The position numbers and the translations under genes are program-made. Source: Phaeobacter cretensis (GTDB lineage: Bacteria; Pseudomonadota; Alphaproteobacteria; Rhodobacterales; Rhodobacteraceae). From it: a stretch of 64,000 nt of DNA. Below are positions 27,359 through 35,878 of this stretch, piece after piece. Under the pieces are notes generated by a model that saw only the letters and a program-made list of their open reading frames with translations, did no database searches and was not told the DNA's origin. Within the stretch, counting starts at the first letter, position 1, and each line of letters starts with the position of its first letter. The stretch lies in contig NZ_JBKBEU010000001.1 of the NCBI RefSeq assembly GCF_047372505.1, positions 1,922,001 to 1,986,000 on the forward strand, given 5' to 3'.

Positions 27359-28473
27359 CAGCGTGCAGCATCATTCGGAAAGGCATCACCGTAGCGACGA
27401 CCCGCGGTTCGGCCTTACTAAATATGGCGGACGATGACCTGCTGACACGCGGTAGCCTCTGCCTTGATCTGTTGTTGGACGAGGCAAAGCCCAGTGGAAC
27501 TTTGCTGCTGCTGGAACGATCAAATCTCAATTCGGATGGCTGGCCGCTATCCATAAGCCTGAAGCGGAACTTAGACCGCAGTATCACGCTGACGCTTTGT
27601 CAGCCCGGCTGCTCTCTGGAACATAGAGTGGTAGCACCTCATGCCAGCACAGGCGAACACGATGCTGCAAGATTGGTCTATTCTTGGGATAGCTTGGCAC
27701 GATGGGGACGTTTGGCATTGATGACGGCCGCCGGGGCCAATATCGCAACGGTCGATATTCCCGCGCCGCCACCACTGCGTGTCAAAGACGCCAAAGCGCT
27801 TCTTGATGCGTTGCCTGCCACTGCAGACACCTGCGGCTTACTATCGGCCTCAATCAACACTGATATCGTGCCGGTAACCTCGCTGGGCGGTCTGGCGCTG
27901 CCAACGAAAGTCGCTACACCCGAGGGACCCAAGTCACTCGGCCAATTACGGCGCGGGGATCTGGTGCTGACTCCCGAAGGAGAGTCGATTCCCATCCTAC
28001 ATCGCATCCATCGCCGAGTACCCGCCGTCGGTCATGACACTCCTTTGCGGCTGCGCGCACCGTTCTTTGGGCTAACCGAAGACCTCATACTCGCGCCACA
28101 ACAACGGTTAGTAGTGTCCGGCACGGATGTGGATTACCTTTTTGGCCGTTCGGATGTCCGACTGACTGCTGCGATGTTAGACGGCACGGCGCTTGTCGCG
28201 CCGAGTGACAGTGCCAGCTCTTCAGAGCTCATGCGACCGCACCTTTTGATTGATCTGGCACAGCTGATTTTGCCACGGCATCAGCGGTTCATCGCGGCAG
28301 GCACGGCAGTAGAAAGCCTGTATCTTGGTCGCCTACGTCGTGATCGCAAGGCGTATGCCGTCAGCGCCCTGTCACATCTGGATCGCCATGCTATGCCTGA
28401 ACACGCCATTGACCCCGCTCCACTGCTGCGCAGCTTTGATGCCGCAGTTCTAGCAGAACGACGCATCGCCTAA
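27346..28473 (+). CDS. Hint (hedgehog/intein)-domain protein, probably without self-splicing residues
   Basis: This 375-residue protein looks like a Rhodobacteraceae Hint_2-family member. Residues about 1-165 form a poorly known beta-rich part. The Hint-like fold begins near ALPTKVATPEGPKSLGQL (about 184), with LRRGDLVLTPEGESIPI, then APFFGLTEDLILAPQQRLVV and DYLFGRSDV. The nucleophilic Cys/Ser expected at the start of active Hint domains is not evident, and the conserved His of the usual PxHR block is Gln here (APQQR). Autoprocessing is therefore doubtful. The role is unknown; proteins of this family are usually cell-surface or secreted. Confidence 0.75.
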   Translation: MAWLAACSIIRKGITVATTRGSALLNMADDDLLTRGSLCLDLLLDEAKPSGTLLLLERSNLNSDGWPLSISLKRNLDRSITLTLCQPGCSLEHRVVAPHASTGEHDAARLVYSWDSLARWGRLALMTAAGANIATVDIPAPPPLRVKDAKALLDALPATADTCGLLSASINTDIVPVTSLGGLALPTKVATPEGPKSLGQLRRGDLVLTPEGESIPILHRIHRRVPAVGHDTPLRLRAPFFGLTEDLILAPQQRLVVSGTDVDYLFGRSDVRLTAAMLDGTALVAPSDSASSSELMRPHLLIDLAQLILPRHQRFIAAGTAVESLYLGRLRRDRKAYAVSALSHLDRHAMPEHAIDPAPLLRSFDAAVLAERRIA

Positions 28474-28548
28474 CCTAGACGCTTGCTTGATTCTTTGGGA
28501 CATTCTAAGGACAAAACGAATGATGTCTCATAGGGTTCTATCGTTCTG

Positions 28549-29604
28549 TTGCGCCGTTTTCTTGCTCCCCTTGTCCTGATCTACCTGTTGTGGGGGCTGG
28601 CCGTTACGGCTGAAACCCTGACTGTTAGCACCGTCACACGCCCTCCGTTTTCGATGATGGAAGGGGATCGTGATACTGGGTTTTCAATCGATCTGGTGCG
28701 CAGCCTGACTGACCGCCTCGGTTGGGACTATCAGTTGGTGCGCACGGATACCTTTGGCGACATGCTGGATATGGTCAGGAACGACCAGGTGGATATGGCA
28801 GCGGCCAATATCTCAATCACCTCTGCGCGCGAAACCGAAATGGATTTCAGCCATCCGATTTTTGAAAGCGGCTTGCGGATCATGATCGCCGCAGAAGATG
28901 TGCGTACGCCATCTTTGATAAGGGTGCTGTTCTCTGCTGATTTGATGATTGCCATCGTCATAGCCGTTGTCCTGCTAATGGCAGGTGGCATGCTGATGTG
29001 GGTGCTGGAACGCCGCGCCCAGCCATATTTCGACAGACCTATGAAAGAAGCTTGGTTCCCGTCTTTCTGGTGGGCACTTAATCTTGTCGTCAACGGCGGG
29101 TTCGAGGAACGAGTTCCCCGTACACCAATCGGCCGAATATTTGGCGTGATTCTAGTGGTGTCATCGTTGTTTGTGGTGTCGCTCTTCGTGGCCAAGATCA
29201 CTGCTGTGATGACTATCGAGGCGATCAGCGGATCAATCAATTCGGTCAATGACCTTTATGACAAAGATGTGGGTACATTAACCGATTCCACTGCCGCGCG
29301 CTTCCTTGATCGTCGCGACATCAGCTATCGGGGATATTCAGATCTAGAGACATTGCTGGAAAATTTCGAAACCGGTGCCATACGGGTTGTGGTTTTTGAT
29401 GCACCAGTTCTGGACCACTACATGGAGAGTGACGGTCACAAGCATGGCCGTGCAGTCAGCCAGGTATTCCTACGAGAAGACTACGGCCTGCTTTTGCCAG
29501 ATCGCTCCCCCCATCTGGAAGAAATCAACCGCGCCCTCCTCGCTTTGCGAGAAAACGGTGAATATGATGATATCTACAGGAAATGGTTCGGCAAAGCGCC
29601 ATAG
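28549..29604 (+). CDS. Ionotropic glutamate-receptor-like (GluR0 type) ligand-gated channel
   Basis: This 351-residue protein has the GluR0 layout. There is a signal peptide (1-21), the first half of a family-3 solute-binding domain (22-122, ANISITSARETEMDFSHPIF), a membrane helix (about 131-153), a re-entrant pore segment (about 170-190, FPSFWWALNLVVNGGFEERV), a second helix (196-221), then the second binding lobe (230-351, ending EYDDIYRKWFG). The ligand is probably an amino acid bound in the periplasm. The pore lacks the K+-channel TVGYG filter and has NGGFEE instead. The start is a TTG at 28549 with a poor ribosome site; an ATG at 28520 is in another frame and stops early. It converges on a small unknown gene. 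Confidence 0.82.
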   Translation: MRRFLAPLVLIYLLWGLAVTAETLTVSTVTRPPFSMMEGDRDTGFSIDLVRSLTDRLGWDYQLVRTDTFGDMLDMVRNDQVDMAAANISITSARETEMDFSHPIFESGLRIMIAAEDVRTPSLIRVLFSADLMIAIVIAVVLLMAGGMLMWVLERRAQPYFDRPMKEAWFPSFWWALNLVVNGGFEERVPRTPIGRIFGVILVVSSLFVVSLFVAKITAVMTIEAISGSINSVNDLYDKDVGTLTDSTAARFLDRRDISYRGYSDLETLLENFETGAIRVVVFDAPVLDHYMESDGHKHGRAVSQVFLREDYGLLLPDRSPHLEEINRALLALRENGEYDDIYRKWFGKAP

Positions 29605-29673
29605 CCGGAGATCATTGCTCCGCTTGAACGCACCGACGCCAATGGTGTTCAACCCGACACTAGCGCCCACTCC

Positions 29674-30021
29674 CTAGTGCAGAGTTGCTGTGCCGTCTTC
29701 AAAGAAGGGTGTCATCTGCGCGACAATCACAGAGTTCTCGTCCAGCGCTCGCTGCATCAAATCGCGCTCTTCGTCAGAGATATCGTGATCTTCGGCTTCC
29801 CGTTCGGCCAACGTACCATATCCGGTGACATCCAGCGGCGCTGTGTCCGCTTGCTTCAGAATAGCAACGGTTTCGCGAACAGCTTCGGCCTCATCCACGC
29901 CGGAGGCATAGATTATTAGGGCAGCACCAGTTGCCCCCTCGGGCAAGCCATCACCATCCTTGCGACCGATCTGAACCACAAGCGTGTATACTTGCTGACG
30001 GGAGATTTTCTTTTTTTCCAT
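29674..30021 (-). CDS. Conserved-looking small acidic protein, function unknown
   Basis: From ATG 30021 this gives 115 residues beginning MEKKKISRQQVYTLVVQIG. The frame can be extended upstream to 30270, but that would overlap hutC by over 100 bp and adds low-complexity sequence, so the short form is preferred; an ATG at 30045 is a possible intermediate. The protein has a mixed sheet/helix N-terminal half (LVVQIGRKDGDG, AALIIYASGVDEAEAVRETV) and a strongly acidic C-terminal half (EREAEDHDISDEERDLMQ). No signal peptide or membrane segment. I do not recognise the family. It lies just after hutC and may share its transcript. Confidence 0.6.
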   Translation of the reverse strand: MEKKKISRQQVYTLVVQIGRKDGDGLPEGATGAALIIYASGVDEAEAVRETVAILKQADTAPLDVTGYGTLAEREAEDHDISDEERDLMQRALDENSVIVAQMTPFFEDGTATLH

Positions 30022-30152
30022 GCGCCCGCCATATCTCTGCTGCATGTGTTTGGTCAATACTGGGAGACCGAATGCCAAGCATCGACCGCTTTGACGCGAC
30101 ATTCGTAGAGACAAAACCTGATCGCAGTCTACGAACGCTGCCAAACGATCGC

Positions 30153-30854
30153 TCAGTAGTGACTTCGCATCTGATAGCCTGGGTGAAAGCTCATCCGGAC
30201 GAAAGTAACCGCCTGCGCCTGAAACCAGGTCGTTCGCTCCATTTGAAACAGGGGCGTACCCACCGGGCATGCAAGATAGTCGGAAAGCTCTTCATCGGCT
30301 GCAATAGCACCAAAGCTGAGTTCGGCCGTAGAAAACGGCACCTCGGCCAAAAGCCATTCGTTTGGCCCAACCTCGGTGAAATCCGCGTCGGCGACCTTTG
30401 GAACGGCCGTTGTATTGATCCAGCGATCTTCATATAGAAACGGCTGATTGTCGGCGTAATGCATTGCGTGGATATGCAGGACCGGTGCACCAGACGTCAG
30501 TTGCAGCTGCGAAGCCAACCAGCCGGGGGCCGCAACTGCATCGCGCTGTACCAACGCATAGCGGTATAAGGCGTTTCGATCCTCGACCAATTGTCGTGTC
30601 AGCGTAATCTCAAGCTTGGCTTGTTTCACGGGTAACACTGCCACCCGGGTACCGCTTTTACGTTTGCGGTCGATAATGCCACGTTCGGCCAGCTCGCGTA
30701 GTGCACGATTCACTGTAGCGCGGGCACAACCAAATTCATCAGAAAGTTCCTGTTCTGTTGGCAACAGATCCCCCTGCTCCCAAACCCGGTTCTGAATGCG
30801 TTCCAAGACCTCGTCACGGACATCCTGAAAGCCTGTTATTGTCCGCCCCGTCAC
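30153..30854 (-). CDS. hutC: Histidine utilization repressor HutC (GntR family)
   Basis: This GntR/HutC-type repressor responds to urocanate and represses the hut genes. The best start is GTG at 30854, behind GAGAGAGG with good spacing, giving 233 residues; longer ATG starts would run into hutF and are rejected. Residues about 25-75 form the winged helix-turn-helix (LLPTEQELSDEFGCARATV), and the rest is the UTRA ligand domain (LHIHAMHYADNQPFLYEDRW, GTPLFQMERTTW). It is downstream of hutF on the same strand with a 64-bp gap. A palindrome in the hutF-hutI promoter is its probable operator. Confidence 0.93.
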   Translation of the reverse strand: MTGRTITGFQDVRDEVLERIQNRVWEQGDLLPTEQELSDEFGCARATVNRALRELAERGIIDRKRKSGTRVAVLPVKQAKLEITLTRQLVEDRNALYRYALVQRDAVAAPGWLASQLQLTSGAPVLHIHAMHYADNQPFLYEDRWINTTAVPKVADADFTEVGPNEWLLAEVPFSTAELSFGAIAADEELSDYLACPVGTPLFQMERTTWFQAQAVTFVRMSFHPGYQMRSHY

Positions 30855-30918
30855 GTTCCTGCCCTCTCTCTCGAGTTGCGAATGCTTTGCCGGCACTCTC
30901 GTGGCAACGATATTGCTA

Positions 30919-32286
30919 CTAAAGTGCACTAAGGAGCGCTGCAACTGCGGCAGCGTATCTTGCAATAATCTTCTCACGCTCAGCGTGGCGACCACCTGTA
31001 ACCACATGGCGACCAGCCGACCAGACGTCGCTGACGACAGAACCATCAGCAGCGAAGCACAGACCATCCAGAAACTGGTCCGGTCGCAGTGCACAGAGAC
31101 TAACATCCGCGGTGTCAAACGCCATCAAATCGGCGAGCGCGCCGACCCTCAGACAACCTGCATCGCGCCCTAACGCACGCGCGCCACCGCTTGCCGCCCC
31201 CAGATAGAGAGACGCCCCTACCGAGCCCTCTTCAGGCACCATGACATTGCGCGACAGGTCACGCAGTCGCTGCGAATACTCAAGCATGCGCAGCTCTTCA
31301 GTAAGTGCGATTCGAACATTGGAATCAGACCCAACGCCAAAACGACCCCCATGGCCTATAAACGCCGCTCCGTTAAAAGGACCATCGCCAAGATTGGCTT
31401 CGGTTATTGGGCAAAGCCCCGCCACCGCACCGCTTTGAGCAAGATCACGGGTTTCATTCTCTGTCATATGGGTCGCGTGAATAAGACACCAATTCGCATC
31501 CACCTCGCAGGCGTTCAGGAGCCATTCGACCGGGCGTTGCCCCAGCCATGCCGTAATATCCGTCACCTCCTGCGGCTGCTCAGCTATGTGGATATGCACC
31601 GGAGAATCGGCACCCAGCGACAACACCGCATCCAGATCCTGCGGTGCGGTCGCCCGCAGCGAATGTGGTGCAATGCCAACACTTGTATCTGACGGTAAAT
31701 AGGCGCGGGCCGTATCGCGACATTCAGATAGCAACTCAGAATAGCGACCCACATCATTCCCAAATCGCATCTGGCCTCCAGACAATGGCGCCTGCCCAGC
31801 GCCACCATAACTATAGAGAACAGGCAGATGGGTCAGACCGATCCCGGTAAGATCAGCAGCGGCGAACACGCGATTGCTCAGTTCGCTCAGCGCATCATAA
31901 GGCTGCCCACCCGGTTGGTGATGCACATAGTGGAACTCCCCGACAGAGGCATATCCTGCTTCGAGCAATTCCATGAAAACCAGCGCAGCAATCGCTTCAT
32001 ATTGCTCAGGCGTCAGATTGTCGACAAACTGATACATCAACTTGCGCCACGACCAGAAGCTATCACGTCCTGAGACACGGGTTTCCGTCATCCCTGCCAT
32101 TGCTCGTTGGAAGCTATGGGAGTGCAGATTGGCCAGTGCCGGGACCAATGCGTCAACTCTTTGATCCTGTGATTGCGCCACCGTGTCAGGTTCAATCGAG
32201 GCGATACGCCCCCGATCGATTGTCAATCGAACATCAATAACCCAACCCAGCGGCGTATGTGCGTGGCGTGCAAAGATTGACTGCAT
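30919..32286 (-). CDS. hutF: Formimidoylglutamate deiminase
   Basis: Amidohydrolase-superfamily zinc enzyme that converts N-formimino-L-glutamate to N-formylglutamate and ammonia. The 455-residue protein has the metal-binding LANLHSHSFQRAM near residue 52, IHIAEQPQEV around 233 and further His in LIHATHMTENE, with the Asp in FGVGSDSNVRIAL. It starts at ATG 32286 and is divergent from hutI. With hutG in the same locus, this gives the five-step route rather than direct HutG-type formiminoglutamase cleavage. Confidence 0.94.
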   Translation of the reverse strand: MQSIFARHAHTPLGWVIDVRLTIDRGRIASIEPDTVAQSQDQRVDALVPALANLHSHSFQRAMAGMTETRVSGRDSFWSWRKLMYQFVDNLTPEQYEAIAALVFMELLEAGYASVGEFHYVHHQPGGQPYDALSELSNRVFAAADLTGIGLTHLPVLYSYGGAGQAPLSGGQMRFGNDVGRYSELLSECRDTARAYLPSDTSVGIAPHSLRATAPQDLDAVLSLGADSPVHIHIAEQPQEVTDITAWLGQRPVEWLLNACEVDANWCLIHATHMTENETRDLAQSGAVAGLCPITEANLGDGPFNGAAFIGHGGRFGVGSDSNVRIALTEELRMLEYSQRLRDLSRNVMVPEEGSVGASLYLGAASGGARALGRDAGCLRVGALADLMAFDTADVSLCALRPDQFLDGLCFAADGSVVSDVWSAGRHVVTGGRHAEREKIIARYAAAVAALLSAL

Positions 32287-32296
32287 TCATCACCTT

Positions 32297-32310
32297 TATG
32301 TATAGACATA
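32297..32310. promoter_or_regulatory. Candidate HutC operator in the divergent hutF/hutI promoter
   Basis: TATGT-ATAG-ACATA is an exact inverted repeat with a 4-nt spacer. A related ATGCATACAT lies 10 bp further on (32321-32330). Both are in the 75-bp spacer between hutF and hutI, where a HutC site is expected; known HutC sites in pseudomonads contain similar TGTA/TACA-type half-sites. Assignment to HutC is inference. Confidence 0.55.
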
Positions 32311-32361
32311 ACAATCTTAGATGCATACATTATAACTATCAAGCATTTTCCCGAGGACGCT

Positions 32362-33576
32362 ATGGACAGCACCCACTCCTATTTGATCTGTGATGCTAAA
32401 CTGGCAACCATGACCAGAACCGATCCGGCCTATGGGCTGATTGCAAACGGTGTGATCGCCATAGATGGCAACATGATAAGTTGGGTCGGGCCTGCTTCTG
32501 AGATGCCAGAAAGATTTTCCAATTGGCATCGCCTCTCGTTGGGTGGGCGGCTCGTCACACCGGCTCTGATCGATTGCCACACCCACCTAGTCTTCGGCGG
32601 CAATCGCGCCATGGAATTCGAGATGCGCCTGAATGGTGCCTCTTACGAAGAGGTCGCACGCGCCGGGGGCGGGATCGTCTCCACCGTATCTGCCACCCGC
32701 GCGGCCTCATTGGACGATCTGGTACTAGGAGCATTGCCCCGCCTGGATGCGCTAATTGCCGAAGGGGTCACCGTAGTCGAAATAAAATCCGGCTATGGCC
32801 TGGATCGCGAGGTTGAGCTGAACATGCTACGAGCGGCACGGCGTCTGAGTGAGCTGCGTCCGGTGTCCGTCAAAACCACCTTCCTGGGTGCTCATGCCGT
32901 ACCAGCAGAATTCAAAGGCCGGGGCGATGACTATATCAACGACATCTGCATTCCGGCCCTGCGTGCGGCCCATGCAGAGGAGCTAGTAGATGCGGTCGAT
33001 GGTTTCTGTGAAAATATTGCGTTTACGCCCGCGCAGATCGAACGTGTCTTCCAAGTAGCAGAAGAGCTTGGCCTGCCAGTGAAACTACACGCCGAGCAGC
33101 TAAGCCATCAGGGCGGCACAGCATTAGCAGCCAAATACGGAGCCTTGTCAGTCGATCACGTAGAGTACGCCACTGAGGACGACGCCAGAGCGATGGCGAC
33201 TGCAGGCTCTGTTGCTGTGATCCTACCCGGCGCGTTCTACACCATCCGCGAAACGCAAGCGCCCCCCATCGAACATTTCCGCATGCACGGCGTCCCGATG
33301 GCGCTGGCAACTGACTGCAACCCCGGCTCCTCACCTCTGACGTCCTTGCTGTTAACGATGAATATGGCCTGCACCCTATTCCGTATGACTCCGGCAGAGG
33401 CGCTGGCAGGTATCACACGCAACGCCGCCGATGCGCTGGGACTGACAGATCGTGGTCAGATTGCCACCGGGATGTGCGCCGATCTGGCAGTTTGGGATGT
33501 GCAAACCCCTGCAGAGCTGGCCTACCGCATCGGGTTCAACCCACTTTTCACCCGTATCTATGAGGGAAAGCAATGA
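32362..33576 (+). CDS. hutI: Imidazolonepropionase
   Basis: Zinc-dependent hydrolase that opens imidazolone-5-propionate to N-formimino-glutamate, step 3 of histidine catabolism. The 404-residue protein shows the metal-binding DCHTHLVFGGNR near 72-83, the GYGLDREVELNMLR segment, the HAEQLSHQGG block (about 251) and the catalytic Asp in ALATDCNPGSSP. It is first in a rightward four-gene operon; its stop overlaps the hutH start by 4 bp (ATGA). Confidence 0.96.
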   Translation: MDSTHSYLICDAKLATMTRTDPAYGLIANGVIAIDGNMISWVGPASEMPERFSNWHRLSLGGRLVTPALIDCHTHLVFGGNRAMEFEMRLNGASYEEVARAGGGIVSTVSATRAASLDDLVLGALPRLDALIAEGVTVVEIKSGYGLDREVELNMLRAARRLSELRPVSVKTTFLGAHAVPAEFKGRGDDYINDICIPALRAAHAEELVDAVDGFCENIAFTPAQIERVFQVAEELGLPVKLHAEQLSHQGGTALAAKYGALSVDHVEYATEDDARAMATAGSVAVILPGAFYTIRETQAPPIEHFRMHGVPMALATDCNPGSSPLTSLLLTMNMACTLFRMTPAEALAGITRNAADALGLTDRGQIATGMCADLAVWDVQTPAELAYRIGFNPLFTRIYEGKQ

Positions 33577-35096
33577 TCGAGATGGTTCCGGGGACTGTAA
33601 CCCTATCCACGCTTGAAAATATCTACCGCACCCAGACGCCGATCCGCTTGGACGCCTCTGCCCGCGAGCCCGTCGAAGCAGCAGCACGGATGGTAGAGAA
33701 CGCTGCAGCAGGCAACGATGCTGTCTATGGCATCAATACCGGCTTCGGCAAACTGGCCTCGACAAAAATTGCATCAGAAGACACCGCAACCCTACAGCGC
33801 AACCTAATCTTATCCCACTGCTGCGGTGTCGGAGAACCATTGCCGGAGGACAAGACCCGGTTGATGATGGCGCTCAAACTGCTGTCGATGGGCCGCGGCG
33901 CATCAGGCGTACGTTGGCTGGTGATTGAGCAAATCGAACAGATGCTGAAACACGGCGTGGTGCCAGTGATCCCATCGCAAGGATCAGTCGGTGCATCGGG
34001 CGATCTTGCGCCGCTGGCGCATATGGCAGCAGCAATGATTGGGGCCGGCGAAGCTACCCTTGAAGGCACCCGCATGCCCAGTGCCGAGGCGCTAAAAAAA
34101 GCCGGATTAGAACCTATTATTCTTGGTCCAAAAGAAGGACTGGGCCTAATCAACGGGACGCAGTTCTCGACCGCTTGCGCACTGGCCGGTGTATTCGACG
34201 CCTGGCGCCTTGCAGAGGCATCAATGGCCATAGCATCGCTGACCACAGATGCGATCATGGGATCCACCGCGCCCTTGGTTGCTGACATCCACAGCTTGCG
34301 CGGTCATGCGGGCCAGATTGACGTAGCCGCTGTGATGCGTGCCGTTATGGAAGGGTCGGAAATCCGTGAAAGCCATCGTGAGAACGACACCCGCGTGCAG
34401 GATCCCTATTGCATCCGCTGCCAGCCACAAGTGTTGGGCGCCGCGTTGGATGTTCTGCGTATGGCAGCCCTGACACTGGAGACCGAAGCAAACGCAGTGA
34501 CCGATAATCCGCTGGTGCTGGTTGATCAGGGACTCATCGTTTCGGGAGGCAACTTCCACGCCGAATACGTAGGCTTTGCCGCTGATCAAATCGCGCTCGC
34601 TCTGGCTGAAATCGGTGCTATTGCGCAGCGCCGGGTGGCGCTGATGGTCGACCCAACCCTTAGCCACGACCTCCCACCGTTCCTGACACCGGATCCGGGG
34701 CTGAACTCCGGTTTCATGATCGCCGAAGTGACCACCGCAGCGCTGATGAGCGAAAACAAACATCTGGCAAACCCTTGCGTCACCGACTCCACACCCACGT
34801 CGGCCAATCAGGAAGACCACGTGTCGATGGCCGCCCATGGTGCACTACGTCTGGCCAAGATGAACACCAATCTATCGGTGATCTTGGGGGTGGAAATGCT
34901 CTGCGCCGCGCAAGGCGTTGAGGCGCGCGACCCCTTAAAAACCTCCGCCCGGTTAAGAGACGTCTTGGCCATGCTGCGCGAGGAGATACCACCGCTTGCA
35001 GAGGACCGCTATTTGGCACCCGACATCGAAACCGCCAGCGCTATGGTTCGTACGGGCCGCGTCGCGGATGCCGCAGCCGTCAGGGTGGACGCATGA
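33573..35096 (+). CDS. hutH: Histidine ammonia-lyase
   Basis: Deaminates L-histidine to trans-urocanate, the first step of the pathway. The 507-residue length is normal. The MIO prosthetic group forms autocatalytically from Ala-Ser-Gly at 141-143 (GSVGASGDLAPL), and the N-terminal YGINTGFGKL substrate loop (52-61) is intact. It overlaps both hutI and hutG by 4 bp, so translation is likely coupled. Cytosolic homotetramer in characterised relatives. No anomaly. Confidence 0.97.
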   Translation: MIEMVPGTVTLSTLENIYRTQTPIRLDASAREPVEAAARMVENAAAGNDAVYGINTGFGKLASTKIASEDTATLQRNLILSHCCGVGEPLPEDKTRLMMALKLLSMGRGASGVRWLVIEQIEQMLKHGVVPVIPSQGSVGASGDLAPLAHMAAAMIGAGEATLEGTRMPSAEALKKAGLEPIILGPKEGLGLINGTQFSTACALAGVFDAWRLAEASMAIASLTTDAIMGSTAPLVADIHSLRGHAGQIDVAAVMRAVMEGSEIRESHRENDTRVQDPYCIRCQPQVLGAALDVLRMAALTLETEANAVTDNPLVLVDQGLIVSGGNFHAEYVGFAADQIALALAEIGAIAQRRVALMVDPTLSHDLPPFLTPDPGLNSGFMIAEVTTAALMSENKHLANPCVTDSTPTSANQEDHVSMAAHGALRLAKMNTNLSVILGVEMLCAAQGVEARDPLKTSARLRDVLAMLREEIPPLAEDRYLAPDIETASAMVRTGRVADAAAVRVDA

Positions 35097-35878
35097 TAGA
35101 GATCGCCCAAGGGAACTCACCTCTGGTGCTAGGCCTGCCTCACACTGGCACCGATGTGCCACCGGAGATCTGGAAATGCCTTAATAAAACCGGGCGGGCT
35201 CTGGCAGATACAGATTGGCACATTCACGACTTATACGACGGCGTCGTGCCGGAAGTTACAACGGTTCGAACGCCCATCCATCGGTATGTCATTGACGTGA
35301 ACCGCGATCCAGCCGGTAACAGTCTCTACCCAGGGCAAAATACAACAACTCTAGTGCCAATCACGGATTTTGATGGGCTGCCCATCTGGGGTGATGGTTT
35401 TGCGCCGAACGAAGCGGAAATCACACGTCGCCGCGATGCCTATCACACACCGTATCACGCAGCTTTGAAAGCCGAATTGGTGCGTGTGAAGTCCATTCAC
35501 GGGTTTGCCATCCTGTATGATTGCCACTCTATCCGAGGCGATATCCCCTTTCTGTTCGGCGGGCGCTTACCGGATTTCAATGTGGGAACCAATCTGGGCG
35601 AGACCTGTGATCCCGCGATTGAAACCATGACAATCGAAAATTGCGAAAGTGCTGAAGATTACACGTCCGTCCTCAATGGCCGCTTTAAGGGCGGCTGGAC
35701 CACCCGGCACTATGGGCGTCCTAAAGATGGCTTACACGCGATCCAGATGGAGTTGGCGCAGGCCACCTACTGTGAGGAGGCTAAGCCTTGGACTTATCTC
35801 CCGCACCGCGCCGCGACCCTTCGCGTGCATCTCATTCGGATACTAACTGATCTTAAAACCTGGAGGCCCTCAGCATGA
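35093..35878 (+). CDS. hutG: N-formylglutamate deformylase (amidohydrolase)
   Basis: Hydrolyses N-formyl-L-glutamate to glutamate and formate, the last step of the five-step histidine route. The 261-residue protein belongs to the FGase family (LPHTGTDVP near the N-terminus and DCHSIRGDIPFLFGG near 143). It is not the arginase-like formiminoglutamase that shares the HutG name in other bacteria, which fits the presence of hutF here. It overlaps hutH and hutU by 4 bp each. Confidence 0.93.
   Translation: MIEIAQGNSPLVLGLPHTGTDVPPEIWKCLNKTGRALADTDWHIHDLYDGVVPEVTTVRTPIHRYVIDVNRDPAGNSLYPGQNTTTLVPITDFDGLPIWGDGFAPNEAEITRRRDAYHTPYHAALKAELVRVKSIHGFAILYDCHSIRGDIPFLFGGRLPDFNVGTNLGETCDPAIETMTIENCESAEDYTSVLNGRFKGGWTTRHYGRPKDGLHAIQMELAQATYCEEAKPWTYLPHRAATLRVHLIRILTDLKTWRPSA

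Noticed and set aside
30022..30270. Extension of the small unknown gene to 30270
   Set aside because: It would overlap hutC by more than 100 bp and adds sequence with no recognisable content.
30855..31118. ATG start of hutC at 31118
   Set aside because: It lies inside hutF in another frame; GTG at 30854 with a good ribosome site gives the normal HutC length.
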